Positions 26,006 through 39,926 of a DNA stretch of 64,000 nucleotides are shown one piece after another (positions within the stretch are counted from its first letter, which is position 1; each line of letters opens with the position of its first letter). The position numbers and the translations under genes were made by a program. This DNA comes from Accumulibacter sp964420975 (GTDB taxonomy: Bacteria > Pseudomonadota > Gammaproteobacteria > Burkholderiales > Rhodocyclaceae). Below the pieces are notes generated by a model. It was not told where the DNA came from and made no database searches. It worked only from the letters and a program-made list of their open reading frames with translations. The DNA is taken from contig CAYQVH010000006.1 of NCBI GenBank assembly GCA_964420975.1, positions 1 through 64,000 of the forward strand, read 5' to 3'.

Positions 26006-28125
26006 GGCAGATTACCCACCACCTTCTCTGCTGGTGCAGCAGCTTGATACTGGCGATCGGCATCTGCCACGCACAGGACTCGCGGCCGAATTCGATCGAA
26101 GCGATGAATGTCGCTCAGCAGGGCGCCCTCCTCAATCTCCGCCTGACGTTTCGCGAGCCGCTACAATCCCTTCCTCCGGCCTTCAGTGTCGCCCGCCCCG
26201 CACGTATCGCGTTTGATTTCGCAAACACGACCAACGGCCTCGGCCGATCAAGCCAGACATTCAACGAAGGGGAGCTGAGAAGCGCCAATATCGTTCAGAC
26301 CGAAGATCGCACCCGACTCGTACTGAATCTGCTGAAGGCGATGACCTATGAGGCGACGATCGAAGGCAACAATCTTCTCCTCGTCCTGCAACCGAGCAAG
26401 ACGCCAGAGGGCGGAGCCCCAGTTGCCGAGCACTTTGCCAAGGTCAATCCGGCGTACCAAAAGGTCAACAGCGTCCGCGACATCGGCTTCCGGCGCGGCA
26501 AGGACGGCGAAGCGAGAATTACCGTTGACCTCACCGACTCGAATGCCGGAATTGACATTCGTCAACAAGGTTCGACACTGGTGGTCGATTTCACCAAGGT
26601 GACTGTGCCGGAAGCGCTGCGCAAACGACTCGACGTTTCCGACTTCGCGACGCCCGTACAGACGGTGACGACCGTACAAAAGGGGGACAACGCGCGCATG
26701 ACGATCGTCCCGCGCGGTCTGTGGGAACACAACGCCTACCAAACGGACACTCAATTTGTCGTCGAAGTCAAACAGATAATCGAAAATCCGAACAAGCTGA
26801 TCCAGGGAACGCGTGGCGGATACCAGGGTGAAAAGCTGTCGCTCAACTTTCAGAATGTCGACGTCCGTCGGCTGCTCCAAGTCATTGGAGAATTCACCGG
26901 TATGAACATGGTGATCAGCGATTCGGTCACGGGGTCGATCACCCTCATCCTCAAGGACGTTCCCTGGGATCAGGCGCTTGACATCATCATGCAGCAAAAG
27001 GGGCTCGACATGCGCAAGAATGGAAACGTCATTCTTGTTGCGCCGCGCGACGAACTGGCGACGAAGGAGAAGCTTGAATACGAAAGCAAGCTCCAGATCA
27101 GCGAACTCGAACCGCTGCAGACCGAGAGCTTCCAGCTTAATTTCGTTAAGGCGGAAGATTTCATCAAACTGTTCGAGAAAGAAAAGCAAAGCCTGCTCTC
27201 GAAGCGTGGCAGCGCGATATCCGAGAACCGATCGAACATCCTTTTCGTCAAGGACACGCCGAGCCGTCTCGACGAGCTGCGCGCCGTGATTGCGAAGGTT
27301 GACGTCCCATCGCGACAGGTGATGATTGAAGCGCGCATCGTCGAAGCCGGCGACAGCTTCGCCAAGAACCTGGGGGTTCGTTTGGGCTGGAATCAGGCCA
27401 CCGGATCGATCTACCACTTCGGTGGGCGCGGCGTCAGCGGCAATGCCGTGGCTGGCGCGAGACTGAACGCGCCAGCATTCCAGACGGGTCAGGTAAGAGA
27501 TATTCCGAACTTCAATACCGATGCGCTGAACGTCAATCTGCCGGCGACGCCGCGCACCGGACAAGCCGGACTATTCTCTCTGGTCCTCTATAACAGCGCG
27601 ATGACGCAGTTTTTGAACACCGAAATCTCCGCGCTGGAAGCCGACGGGCGCGGCAAGGTTATCTCCAGTCCTCGGGTCATGACCGCCAACAACGTTGAAG
27701 CCCTGATCGAGCAGGGCGTCGAAATTCCCTATCAGCAGGCGACGAGTTCCGGAGCCACCAGTATCGCCTTCAAGAAAGCCAATCTCTCGCTCAAGGTCAA
27801 TCCGCAGATCACGTTTGATGGCCGGATCGCGATGAAAGTCGAGGTCAACAAGGACACGCCGAACACGCGTCTGACGACTGGCGCCGGCGTGGCGATTGAC
27901 AACAAGCACGTGAAGACCGAAGTCGTCATCGACAATGGCGGGACCGTGGTCATCGGTGGCATCTACACGCAGGAAGTGCGAACCAACACCCAGCGCATCC
28001 CCTTCTTCGGTGACCTGCCTTACATCGGCTGGTTGTTCAAGAGCCGCGAGTGGATTGATGACAAGCAGGAGTTGCTGGTCTTCATTACGCCGCGTATTGT
28101 CTCGGAGGGCTTAGCTGTTCGCTAG
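26002..28125 (+). CDS. pilQ: type IV pilus outer-membrane secretin PilQ
   Basis: The 707-residue product has a signal peptide (cleavage near ICHAQD), AMIN domains in the first 270 residues, an STN/N0 domain beginning GEKLSLNFQNVDVRRLLQVI, an N1 domain, and the C-terminal secretin pore (VPSRQVMIEARIVEAGDSFA, VISSPRVMTANNVEALIEQG, GGTVVIGGIYTQEV, PFFGDLPYIGWLFKS, ELLVFITPRIV). It forms the ring through which the pilus leaves the cell. Last gene of pilMNOPQ; a strong terminator follows. Confidence 0.96.
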   Translation: MRQITHHLLCWCSSLILAIGICHAQDSRPNSIEAMNVAQQGALLNLRLTFREPLQSLPPAFSVARPARIAFDFANTTNGLGRSSQTFNEGELRSANIVQTEDRTRLVLNLLKAMTYEATIEGNNLLLVLQPSKTPEGGAPVAEHFAKVNPAYQKVNSVRDIGFRRGKDGEARITVDLTDSNAGIDIRQQGSTLVVDFTKVTVPEALRKRLDVSDFATPVQTVTTVQKGDNARMTIVPRGLWEHNAYQTDTQFVVEVKQIIENPNKLIQGTRGGYQGEKLSLNFQNVDVRRLLQVIGEFTGMNMVISDSVTGSITLILKDVPWDQALDIIMQQKGLDMRKNGNVILVAPRDELATKEKLEYESKLQISELEPLQTESFQLNFVKAEDFIKLFEKEKQSLLSKRGSAISENRSNILFVKDTPSRLDELRAVIAKVDVPSRQVMIEARIVEAGDSFAKNLGVRLGWNQATGSIYHFGGRGVSGNAVAGARLNAPAFQTGQVRDIPNFNTDALNVNLPATPRTGQAGLFSLVLYNSAMTQFLNTEISALEADGRGKVISSPRVMTANNVEALIEQGVEIPYQQATSSGATSIAFKKANLSLKVNPQITFDGRIAMKVEVNKDTPNTRLTTGAGVAIDNKHVKTEVVIDNGGTVVIGGIYTQEVRTNTQRIPFFGDLPYIGWLFKSREWIDDKQELLVFITPRIVSEGLAVR

Positions 28126-28144
28126 CCACTGACAGTAGGACCCC

Positions 28145-28172
28145 AAAAGGCCGGCGCAAGCCGGCTTTTTTG
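28145..28172 (+). terminator. intrinsic terminator after pilQ
   Basis: AAAAGGCCGGC-GCAA-GCCGGCTTTTTT gives a stem of GCCGGC with an A/T extension, a GNRA-type loop and a run of six T residues, 20 bases after the pilQ stop codon. It separates the pilus operon from aroK. Confidence 0.9.
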
Positions 28173-28211
28173 TCGCCATCGCCTAACCAGTGGCTACGGT
28201 AAAATGCCACC

Positions 28212-28748
28212 GTGGAGAACGGTCAGAAAAAGCGTAACCTCTTCCTCGTCGGCCTGATGGGCGCCGGCAAGACGACCATCGGCCGCGTGCTCGCGCGGAG
28301 AATCGCTTACGCCTTCGTCGACACCGATCGCGAGATCGAATCGCGCACCGGCGTTAGCCTGCCGACAATCTTCGAGATCGAGGGCGAGGAAGGGTTTCGC
28401 CGACGTGAAGCACTGGTGATTGCCGAGTTCGCCCGACTATCCGGCCAGGTGATCGCCACCGGGGGTGGCGCCGTACTGCATCCTGACAACCGACGAAGTC
28501 TCAAAGCCAACGGCTTGGTGATTTATCTCGACGTCCCGCTGTCGACGCTCAGCGAGCGAACCCGTCACGACAAGAACCGACCGCTGTTGCAGGTGAGCAA
28601 TCCGCTGCAGAAGCTACGCGAACTCCATCTCGCCCGCGACCCACTCTACCGAGAAGTCGCCGATCTCGTCATCAGCGGCAGTCGTCTTACGGCGCAAGTC
28701 GTCCTAAACCAACTGCTTAAGGCACGAATGGAGCCATGGAAACTCTGA
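28212..28748 (+). CDS. aroK: shikimate kinase
   Basis: The 178-residue P-loop kinase has Walker A LVGLMGAGKTTIGRVLA (residues about 12-28), the shikimate-binding FVDTDREIESRTG, GEEGFRRREALVI, VIATGGGAVL and the lid arginine in RTRHDKNRPLL. It phosphorylates shikimate in aromatic amino acid synthesis. The start is GTG 28212, matching the usual N-terminus. It overlaps aroB by 13 bases. Confidence 0.95.
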   Translation: MENGQKKRNLFLVGLMGAGKTTIGRVLARRIAYAFVDTDREIESRTGVSLPTIFEIEGEEGFRRREALVIAEFARLSGQVIATGGGAVLHPDNRRSLKANGLVIYLDVPLSTLSERTRHDKNRPLLQVSNPLQKLRELHLARDPLYREVADLVISGSRLTAQVVLNQLLKARMEPWKL

Positions 28749-29824
28749 CCGTCCGCTTGGGTGACCGTTCCTATCCGATCTTTGTTGGCCGATCGCTCCT
28801 CACCCAGGCGGAGCTTATTCTTCCGCATCTGCGCCAGCCAAAAGTAGCGATCGTATCCAACGTCACGGTCGCTCCGCTTTACTTGCCCGAGTTGGCGACA
28901 GGCCTGCGAGGTCGGGGGATCGAGGTTGCCGAAATCCTCTTGCCCGATGGTGAACAATACAAGGACTGGCCGACACTCAACTCGATCTTCGACGTTCTGC
29001 TGCAGCAACGTTGCGAACGCGCCACTACTCTGATCGCTCTTGGCGGAGGCGTCGTCGGCGACGTGGCGGGCTTTGCCGCCGCGTCTTACCAGCGAGGCAT
29101 GCCGTTCATCCAGGTTCCGACCACCCTGCTCGCGCAGGTCGACTCTTCCGTCGGCGGCAAGACCGCAATCAACCACCCCTTGGGCAAAAACATGATCGGC
29201 GCCTTTCATCAGCCACGCGCCGTCATCGCCGACGTCGATACCTTGAAGACGCTCGCCGATCGCGAGTTGCGCGCCGGGCTCGCCGAGGTCATTAAGTACG
29301 GATTGATCCGCGATTTCGACTTTTTTTGTTGGCTGGAAGGTCATCTCGACCGTCTCCTGGCACGCGAGCCGGCCGCCCTGATCGAGGCAGTTTGTCGGTC
29401 GTGCAGGAATAAGGCCGAGGTCGTCGCCGCCGACGAGCATGAACACGGCGACCGGGCGCTGCTTAATCTGGGCCATACCTTTGGTCATGCGATAGAAACC
29501 GGCAGCGGCTACGGCGTGTGGTTACACGGAGAAGCCGTCGCTGCGGGGACGATGATCGCGGCGCAGTTATCGTCGCAACTGGGCTGGTTAAGTAACGGCG
29601 ACGTGCAGCGTGTTGAGCGCTTGTTTGAGCGCGCCGGCTTGCCTATAGGTGGCCCAGCGATCGACGTCGACCGCTACCTAAACCTCATGCAGCATGACAA
29701 GAAGGTTATAGACGGCAAGCTGCGGCTCGTACTACTCGAACGCCTGGGCAATGCCGTCGTTACCGACGCAGTGCCTCTGACCGAGGTACGGCGGGCGATC
29801 ACCGCCCGCCGTAGCAATGTCTGA
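28736..29824 (+). CDS. aroB: 3-dehydroquinate synthase
   Basis: The 362-residue NAD-dependent enzyme shows LPDGEQYKDWPTLNSIFDVL, ALGGGVVGDVAGFAAASYQR, the FIQVPTTLLAQVDSSVGGKT block, zinc/catalytic residues in LAEVIKYGLIRD and LNLGHTFGHAIE, and HGEAVAAG. It converts DAHP to 3-dehydroquinate, the second shikimate step. It overlaps aroK at its start and dgt at its end (8 bases), giving a tightly coupled aroK-aroB-dgt unit. Confidence 0.96.
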   Translation: METLTVRLGDRSYPIFVGRSLLTQAELILPHLRQPKVAIVSNVTVAPLYLPELATGLRGRGIEVAEILLPDGEQYKDWPTLNSIFDVLLQQRCERATTLIALGGGVVGDVAGFAAASYQRGMPFIQVPTTLLAQVDSSVGGKTAINHPLGKNMIGAFHQPRAVIADVDTLKTLADRELRAGLAEVIKYGLIRDFDFFCWLEGHLDRLLAREPAALIEAVCRSCRNKAEVVAADEHEHGDRALLNLGHTFGHAIETGSGYGVWLHGEAVAAGTMIAAQLSSQLGWLSNGDVQRVERLFERAGLPIGGPAIDVDRYLNLMQHDKKVIDGKLRLVLLERLGNAVVTDAVPLTEVRRAITARRSNV

Positions 29825-30938
29825 ACTCGCGCCCTATGCGGCGTCGCCGGCTGGCAGCCGTGGGCGCCAACACCAGGAAAGTGCTGCGCGCTACCGCAAC
29901 GAATTCCAGCGCGATCGAGACCGCATCGTCCACTCGACTGCATTTCGCCGCCTCGAATACAAAACCCAGGTTTTCGTTAATCACGAAGGCGATCATTTTC
30001 GAACGCGCCTGACACACAGCCTCGAAGTGGCGCAGATTGCGCGCGGGATTGCTCGTGCCTTGCATCTGCACGAGGACCTCACGGAGGCGATCGCGCTCGC
30101 CCATGATCTCGGCCACACCCCGTTTGGCCACGCCGGCCAAGACGCGCTGAATCGCTGCATGAGCGCGTATGGGGGCTTTGAGCACAACCTGCAAAGTCTA
30201 CGCACCGTGGACTTGCTTGAACAGCGCTACGCGGCCTTCGACGGGCTGAATCTGACGTTTGAGACACGCGAAGGCATTCTGAAGCACTGCTCGCTGGCGG
30301 ATGCCCGCCAGTTGGGTGACCTCGGCGAGCGCTTTTTGCTGAGAAGACAACCCTCGCTTGAAGCGCAGGTCGCCAATGTCGCCGACGAGATCGCGTATAA
30401 CAACCATGACATTGACGATGGCTTACGCGCCGGTCTGATATCGTTGGCGAAGATGGAGACCGTTGCCCTCTTTGCACGCCACGTCGAGGCCGTGCGACGC
30501 TCGTCTCCCAACCTCCCGGAGCGCCGGCTGATCCACGAAACCATCCGCGGCATGATCAATACCTTGGTTTGCGACCTCATCGAAGCAACCACCTGCGCCC
30601 TCGCTCAGCACCAGCCGCACAATCTGGGCGAGGTACGGACAGCGCCACCTTTGGTGGGGTTTTCAGCTGCGATGGCCGAGGCGCAAAGCGCAATGAAGCG
30701 CTTTCTGCGTAATCACCTTTACCACCATTATCAGGTACTGCGGATGGCGAGCAAGACGACCCGGATCGTCAACGAACTTTTTGCGGCATTTCTCGCCGAT
30801 CCCCGCCTCCTGCCCCCCGACTATCAGACCGCCGGCAAAACGGAGCAAGCGCGACGAGTTGCCGATTATATCGCTGGCATGACCGATCGATACGCCATCA
30901 AGGAGCACCGACGGCTCTTCATGGTCGGTGACGGCTGA
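29817..30938 (+). CDS. dgt: dGTPase-like HD-domain triphosphohydrolase
   Basis: The 373-residue HD-superfamily protein contains RDRDRIVHSTAFRRLEYKTQ, FRTRLTHSLEVAQIARGIAR (metal His), the HD pair in AIALAHDLGHTPFGHAGQDAL and ADEIAYNNHDIDDGL (final Asp). It is of the shorter type-2 dGTPase-like group that hydrolyses dNTPs to nucleosides and tripolyphosphate; substrate preference is not readable. The ATG overlaps the aroB end. Confidence 0.92.
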   Translation: MSELAPYAASPAGSRGRQHQESAARYRNEFQRDRDRIVHSTAFRRLEYKTQVFVNHEGDHFRTRLTHSLEVAQIARGIARALHLHEDLTEAIALAHDLGHTPFGHAGQDALNRCMSAYGGFEHNLQSLRTVDLLEQRYAAFDGLNLTFETREGILKHCSLADARQLGDLGERFLLRRQPSLEAQVANVADEIAYNNHDIDDGLRAGLISLAKMETVALFARHVEAVRRSSPNLPERRLIHETIRGMINTLVCDLIEATTCALAQHQPHNLGEVRTAPPLVGFSAAMAEAQSAMKRFLRNHLYHHYQVLRMASKTTRIVNELFAAFLADPRLLPPDYQTAGKTEQARRVADYIAGMTDRYAIKEHRRLFMVGDG

Positions 30939-31012
30939 CCCCTACTGTGTCGATCCGAGTCGTCCTCGATCACGCGTCTCACCGACCGAGCAGCGGTAAG
31001 CCCGGACTTAAT

Positions 31013-31474
31013 TCAGGGCGCCGGCCAATCCTTGATGTACGCCTTGAGCAGCTTGTTCTCCATATTGCGCTCTTCGAGCACGGCTTTCGCCACATCGTGG
31101 AACGAAACGATACCGACGATCGTGTCCCCCTCCATCACCGGCACGTATCGAGTGTGCGTCTCGACCATGAGGCGGCGCAGCTCGTCCACATCCATCTCCG
31201 GATCACTGGTCGGTGGATTGGTAGCCATCGCTTCACTGACCAAAATCTCGGCGATGGGTGGCGTCGGACCGACACGACGCTCGGTTTGGCGCTTTGCGAG
31301 AATAACCAGAACCTCGCGAAAGGTGAGCATCCCGACCAGTTTGCCGCCTTCGGTGACAATGACCGAGCCGATGTCGTTCTCGGCCATCATGATCACAGCG
31401 TCGGAAAGAGGCGAATCGGGATGCACGGCGAAGAGCGCTGAATCCTTGACCTGCAGAACTTCTTTGACCTCCAT
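31013..31474 (-). CDS. tandem CBS-domain protein
   Basis: The start was set at ATG 31474, which has a perfect AGGAGGTGA ribosome site; the frame is open 11 codons further. The 153-residue protein consists of two CBS motifs: DSPLSDAVIMMAENDIGSVI with VTEGGKLVGMLTFREVL, and MDVDELRRLMVETHTRYVPV with MEGDTIVGIVSFHDV. CBS pairs bind adenosyl nucleotides and usually regulate a partner. No enzymatic domain is attached, and the partner is unknown; convergent with dgt. Confidence 0.88.
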   Translation of the reverse strand: MEVKEVLQVKDSALFAVHPDSPLSDAVIMMAENDIGSVIVTEGGKLVGMLTFREVLVILAKRQTERRVGPTPPIAEILVSEAMATNPPTSDPEMDVDELRRLMVETHTRYVPVMEGDTIVGIVSFHDVAKAVLEERNMENKLLKAYIKDWPAP

Positions 31475-31607
31475 TTCACCTCCTAGGGCTAGGATAGCGG
31501 CGCCCAAAGGCCGTTAATCCCTTTTTGACAGCACAGAAAAATTCTACCAGAACTCGCCACCCGCCTCGGGCTTCACCACTCAGCCGCGTTCACCCACCAC
31601 AGACAGC

Positions 31608-31629
31608 GACGCCCGCGACCGCGGGCGTC
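31608..31629 (-). terminator. hairpin downstream of pntB
   Basis: GACGCCCGCG and CGCGGGCGTC form a strong GC stem about 60 bases after the pntB stop codon. There is no T run, so it is a candidate transcript-end structure rather than a proven intrinsic terminator. Confidence 0.4.
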
Positions 31630-31689
31630 GTGAGGGCGTTTCCGCACAATAGGCCCGCGCCGCCGCCCGTCTTGGTCTCAACAACCCTC

Positions 31690-33102
31690 TCAGGCAGCCG
31701 TCTTGAGTGCGCCCAGCACCTCGTCAAGCATCTTCTTCGCGTCGCCAAAAAGCATGCGATTGTTATCCTTGTAGAACAGGGGATTATCAACCCCGGCATA
31801 ACCCGAGGCCATGCTCCGCTTCATCACGATCGACGTCTTCGCCTTCCATACCTCCAACACCGGCATGCCGGCGATCGGGCTCGTCGGGTCGTCCTGCGCC
31901 GCCGGATTGACGATGTCATTGGCACCGATGATCATCGCGACGTCGGTCTGTGGAAAATCGTCGTTCAGCTCATCCATCTCCTGGACGATGTCGTACGGCA
32001 CCTTGGCCTCGGCCAGCAGGACGTTCATATGCCCTGGCATCCGGCCGGCCACAGGGTGAATGCCGAAACGTACGTTCACTCCCTTCTCGCGCAGCAATTT
32101 GGTGATTTCATAGACCGTATGCTGCGCCTGCGCTACCGCCATTCCGTAGCCGGGAACGATGATGACGTTACGCGACTCGCGCAATAGTTCCGCCGTGTCG
32201 GCGGCGCCCACCGGCTGCACCTCACCTGCCGGCTGCTCACCAGCCTTCGCCGGTGCGCCGCCTTCGGTGCCAAAGCCGCCGGCGATGACGCTGACAAAGT
32301 TGCGGTTCATCGCGCGACACATGATATACGACAGGATGGCACCAGACGAACCGACGAGAGCGCCGGTGACTATCAGCAAGTCGTTCGACAGCATGAAGCC
32401 CGTCGCCGCCGCCGCCCAGCCCGAGTAACTGTTGAGCATCGAGACCACCACAGGCATGTCGGCGCCACCGATCGCCATCACCATATGAATGCCGAAAAGC
32501 AGTGAAATCACGGTCATGATGATGAGCGGCATCATTCCCGCCTGTACCGACGACGCGGCAACAAACTCGCGACCGTACCAGATCACGACCAATAAACCGA
32601 CCAGGTTGATCCAGTGACGCGCCGGTAACAAGAGCGGCTTGCCGCTGATCTTGCCGGAAAGCTTGCCGAACGCGATGACGGAGCCCGAGAAGGTCACTGC
32701 GCCGATCAAAATGCCAATGTAGATCTCGATCTCGTGAATCGCCTTTTCGGCGCCAACGTATTGAATCGAAGTATCGACGTAGCTGGCAAAACCGACCAGA
32801 CACGCGGCCAACCCGACCAGGCTGTGCATCAGAGCCACCAGCTCCGGCATCTGCGTCATCTGAACAGTACGCGCCGCGTAAAGTCCTATCGCGGCACCGA
32901 CCACCATCGCCGCGATGATCCACGGAATACCGGCAGCCGCGACGCGCGGCCCGAAGATCGTCGCCAACACGGCGATGGTCATGCCGATGATTCCATACAG
33001 GTTGCCACGCCGCGAAGTCTCGGGATTGGAAAGACCTCCCAGGCTGAGGATAAAAAGGATCGTCGCGCTGAGGTAAGCGACGGTCGTGAGGTTCGAAGTC
33101 AT
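31690..33102 (-). CDS. pntB: NAD(P) transhydrogenase subunit beta
   Basis: The start was set at ATG 33102 (MTSNLTTVAYLSA) with AAGGAG upstream. The 470-residue protein has about nine membrane helices (residues 1-270) and the C-terminal NADP-binding domain III with VIIVPGYGMAVAQAQH (about 320), HPVAGRMPGHMNVLLAEA, MIIGANDIVNPAA and YAGVDNPLFYKDNNRMLFGD. With PntA it couples proton entry to NADPH formation from NADH. It begins 10 bases after pntA. Confidence 0.96.
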   Translation of the reverse strand: MTSNLTTVAYLSATILFILSLGGLSNPETSRRGNLYGIIGMTIAVLATIFGPRVAAAGIPWIIAAMVVGAAIGLYAARTVQMTQMPELVALMHSLVGLAACLVGFASYVDTSIQYVGAEKAIHEIEIYIGILIGAVTFSGSVIAFGKLSGKISGKPLLLPARHWINLVGLLVVIWYGREFVAASSVQAGMMPLIIMTVISLLFGIHMVMAIGGADMPVVVSMLNSYSGWAAAATGFMLSNDLLIVTGALVGSSGAILSYIMCRAMNRNFVSVIAGGFGTEGGAPAKAGEQPAGEVQPVGAADTAELLRESRNVIIVPGYGMAVAQAQHTVYEITKLLREKGVNVRFGIHPVAGRMPGHMNVLLAEAKVPYDIVQEMDELNDDFPQTDVAMIIGANDIVNPAAQDDPTSPIAGMPVLEVWKAKTSIVMKRSMASGYAGVDNPLFYKDNNRMLFGDAKKMLDEVLGALKTAA

Positions 33103-33112
33103 CTGTCGCTCC

Positions 33113-34708
33113 TTACTTGCGGAACATTGCCAGCATACGGCGGGTGACGGCAAACCCACCGAACATATTGATACACGTCAGCCCTATACCGACGACTGCC
33201 ATCCACCGGATCAGTTCGTCCGGGCGACCGAGCGCGCCCGCTTCAACGGGCGGCGCGATCTGTACCAGGGCGCCGATGGCGATGATGCTCGAGATGGCGT
33301 TGGTGACGCTCATCAGCGGCGTATGCAATGCCGGTGTGACGTTCCAGATCACCATGTAGCCAACAAAGCAGGCCAGCACGAAAACGGTGAAATGACCGAG
33401 GAACGAGACCGGCGCATAGGCACCGATGAGCCAGAAAAGGGCCGCGCCGACGGCGCAGACGACCGCCAGCGTGCCGGCTGCCATCGGCTCGCCGCCCCCC
33501 CCGTGGCCATGCGACTTGGCCGCCGCGACCACCGGCTTCGCCGCAGCCGCTGGCGCCCCGGATGGAGCCGCCGAAAGCTTCGGCGCCGGCGGTGGCCAGG
33601 TAATCGTTCCGTCCTTGATCACCGTCGTACCGCGAATCACCTCGTCCTCCATGTTGACGTCGATCGTGCCATCCTTCTTCTTGCACAGATCTTCCGTCAG
33701 ACGAAGGAGATTGGTCGCGTACAGGGTGCTCGACTGCTTCGAGAGACGACTAGGCAGGTCGGAATAACCAATGATCGTCACCCCGTGCTTGACCGTCACC
33801 GTTCCGGGCTCCGTCAGTTCACAATTGCCTCCCTGCTCGGCCGCCATATCGACGATGACGCTGCCCGGCTTCATTGACTGCACCATTTCGGCCGTGATGA
33901 GCTTCGGCGCCGGCTTGCCGGGAATCAGTGCAGTCGTGATGATGATGTCGACGTCTTTCGCCTGCTTGGCGAAAACCTCGCGCTGCGCCTTCTGGAAACC
34001 TTCGCTCATCACCTTCGCGTAGCCGCCGACCCCCGATCCCTCTTCCTGATAATCGACGGCGACAAACTCGCCACCCATCGATTTGACCTGATCGGCCACC
34101 TCCGGACGGGTATCGTTGGCGCGCACCACCGCCCCAAGACCACTGGCGGCGCCAATCGCCGCCAGACCGGCGACCCCCGCCCCGATGACGAAAACCTTTG
34201 CCGGTGGCACCTTGCCGGCAGCCGTTATCTGTCCGGTGAAAAAGCGTCCAAAATGATGCGCCGCTTCGATCACGGCGCGATAGCCGGCGATGTTGGCCAT
34301 CGAACTCAGCGCGTCAAGCTTCTGCGCGCGAGAGATGCGCGGCACGCTGTCCATCGCGAGCACCGTCACTCGACGAGCCGCGAGCTGCTGCAGGAGTTCC
34401 GGATTTTGCGCCGGCCAAATGAAGCTGACCAGCGTTGTCCCTTCGCGGATCAACCCGACCTCTTCGGCGCTGGGCCCGCGAACTTTGAAAACGATATCGG
34501 CCGCGGACCACAGTTCCGCTGCTCCGACGACGATGCTTGCGCCGGCAGCGCGATAGGCCTCATCGGAGATGTTGGCCGCTTCGCCGGCCCCACTTTCGAC
34601 GGTCACGGAAAAACCGAGTTTGATCAGTTTTTCGATGACTTCCGGCACTGTCGCTACCCGCTTCTCCCCTGCTGCAGTCTCTCTTGGAACTCCGATAGTC
34701 AGCGGCAT
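33113..34708 (-). CDS. pntA: NAD(P) transhydrogenase subunit alpha
   Basis: The 531-residue subunit is of the fused E. coli type (many alphaproteobacteria split it in two). Domain I (residues 1-380) is alanine-dehydrogenase-like: MPLTIGVPRETAAGEKRVAT, FVIGAGVAGLAAIGAASGLG and DLPSRLSKQSSTLYATNLLR. A Pro/Ala-rich linker with SHGHGGGGE (about 415) leads to four C-terminal membrane helices ending VTRRMLAMFRK. First gene of pntAB, with a terminator-like hairpin in its leader. Confidence 0.96.
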   Translation of the reverse strand: MPLTIGVPRETAAGEKRVATVPEVIEKLIKLGFSVTVESGAGEAANISDEAYRAAGASIVVGAAELWSAADIVFKVRGPSAEEVGLIREGTTLVSFIWPAQNPELLQQLAARRVTVLAMDSVPRISRAQKLDALSSMANIAGYRAVIEAAHHFGRFFTGQITAAGKVPPAKVFVIGAGVAGLAAIGAASGLGAVVRANDTRPEVADQVKSMGGEFVAVDYQEEGSGVGGYAKVMSEGFQKAQREVFAKQAKDVDIIITTALIPGKPAPKLITAEMVQSMKPGSVIVDMAAEQGGNCELTEPGTVTVKHGVTIIGYSDLPSRLSKQSSTLYATNLLRLTEDLCKKKDGTIDVNMEDEVIRGTTVIKDGTITWPPPAPKLSAAPSGAPAAAAKPVVAAAKSHGHGGGGEPMAAGTLAVVCAVGAALFWLIGAYAPVSFLGHFTVFVLACFVGYMVIWNVTPALHTPLMSVTNAISSIIAIGALVQIAPPVEAGALGRPDELIRWMAVVGIGLTCINMFGGFAVTRRMLAMFRK

Positions 34709-34751
34709 TCAGTCCTCCATCACGTGTTTTTCAATTCCTGGCATTCAACAG

Positions 34752-34775
34752 AAAAAGGTGCGTCAAACGCGCACC
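34752..34775 (-). terminator. terminator-like hairpin in the pntA leader
   Basis: On the minus strand GGTGCG-CGTTTGA-CGCACC is followed by TTTTT, an intrinsic-terminator shape, about 45 bases upstream of the pntA ATG and in the same direction. It could be an attenuator of pntAB or a terminator for an upstream antisense transcript. Confidence 0.5.
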
Positions 34776-34984
34776 CTGTCTCCACAAACTTGGCAACCGT
34801 CTAGGGTTATTATGGGTGTGGTGAGGCGTTCCGCCACCATCGGCCAGCCACGTCAGCCGCCGGTCAAGCCTCCCTCAATTTTCCCCTTCTCCTCCCCACA
34901 TCCGTACACAGCTTACCACAAGCTTAAGGCCTACTTTACCGTAGGCCGATGGCCGGAGCGTCCACCACAGCCCTTTCGCCCCGC

Positions 34985-35006
34985 GACAGACAGGGGACAG
35001 ACAGGG
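34985..35006 (+). repeat. two tandem copies of an 11-bp repeat
   Basis: GACAGACAGGG occurs twice head to tail, followed by GCACGG. The GGGGACAGAC core resembles ends of REP-type palindromes seen in proteobacteria, but no partner arm is found nearby. Confidence 0.45.
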
Positions 35007-35246
35007 CACGGATTTTGCACCAAAACCCAGCAACCGTGGTCGAAACCCGCAGTGAGGGGCGAATGGACGCTCGTCGCACCGGCAAGGGGATTGCGGACAC
35101 ACGAAGAGCACTCGTTTGGTGCAGCGCAACATCTTGAATGGCTTCGGCAATCGGCGTATAGTGCCGAGTCCCGCGGCGCGAGCTAGCGGCCTTTTCGGCC
35201 GTCAGTTGCCAGGATGGCGCCTTAGCATTTTGAGGATTCGAGCGAG

Positions 35247-39923
<4,677 letters not shown>

Positions 39924-39926
39924 GCC

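Larger units (their letters stand above)
34709..35246. other. intergenic region between divergent pntA and gltB
   Basis: No convincing coding sequence is seen; the long plus-strand frame here has no domain and crosses the gltB leader. The region holds the hairpin at 34752-34775 and a two-copy tandem repeat at 34985-35006, and must contain the promoters of both operons. Confidence 0.55.

Noticed and set aside
34569..35186. Long plus-strand frame upstream of gltB
   Set aside because: It is antisense to the pntA 5' end and then runs through AT-poor intergenic DNA, has no recognisable domain and no ribosome site.
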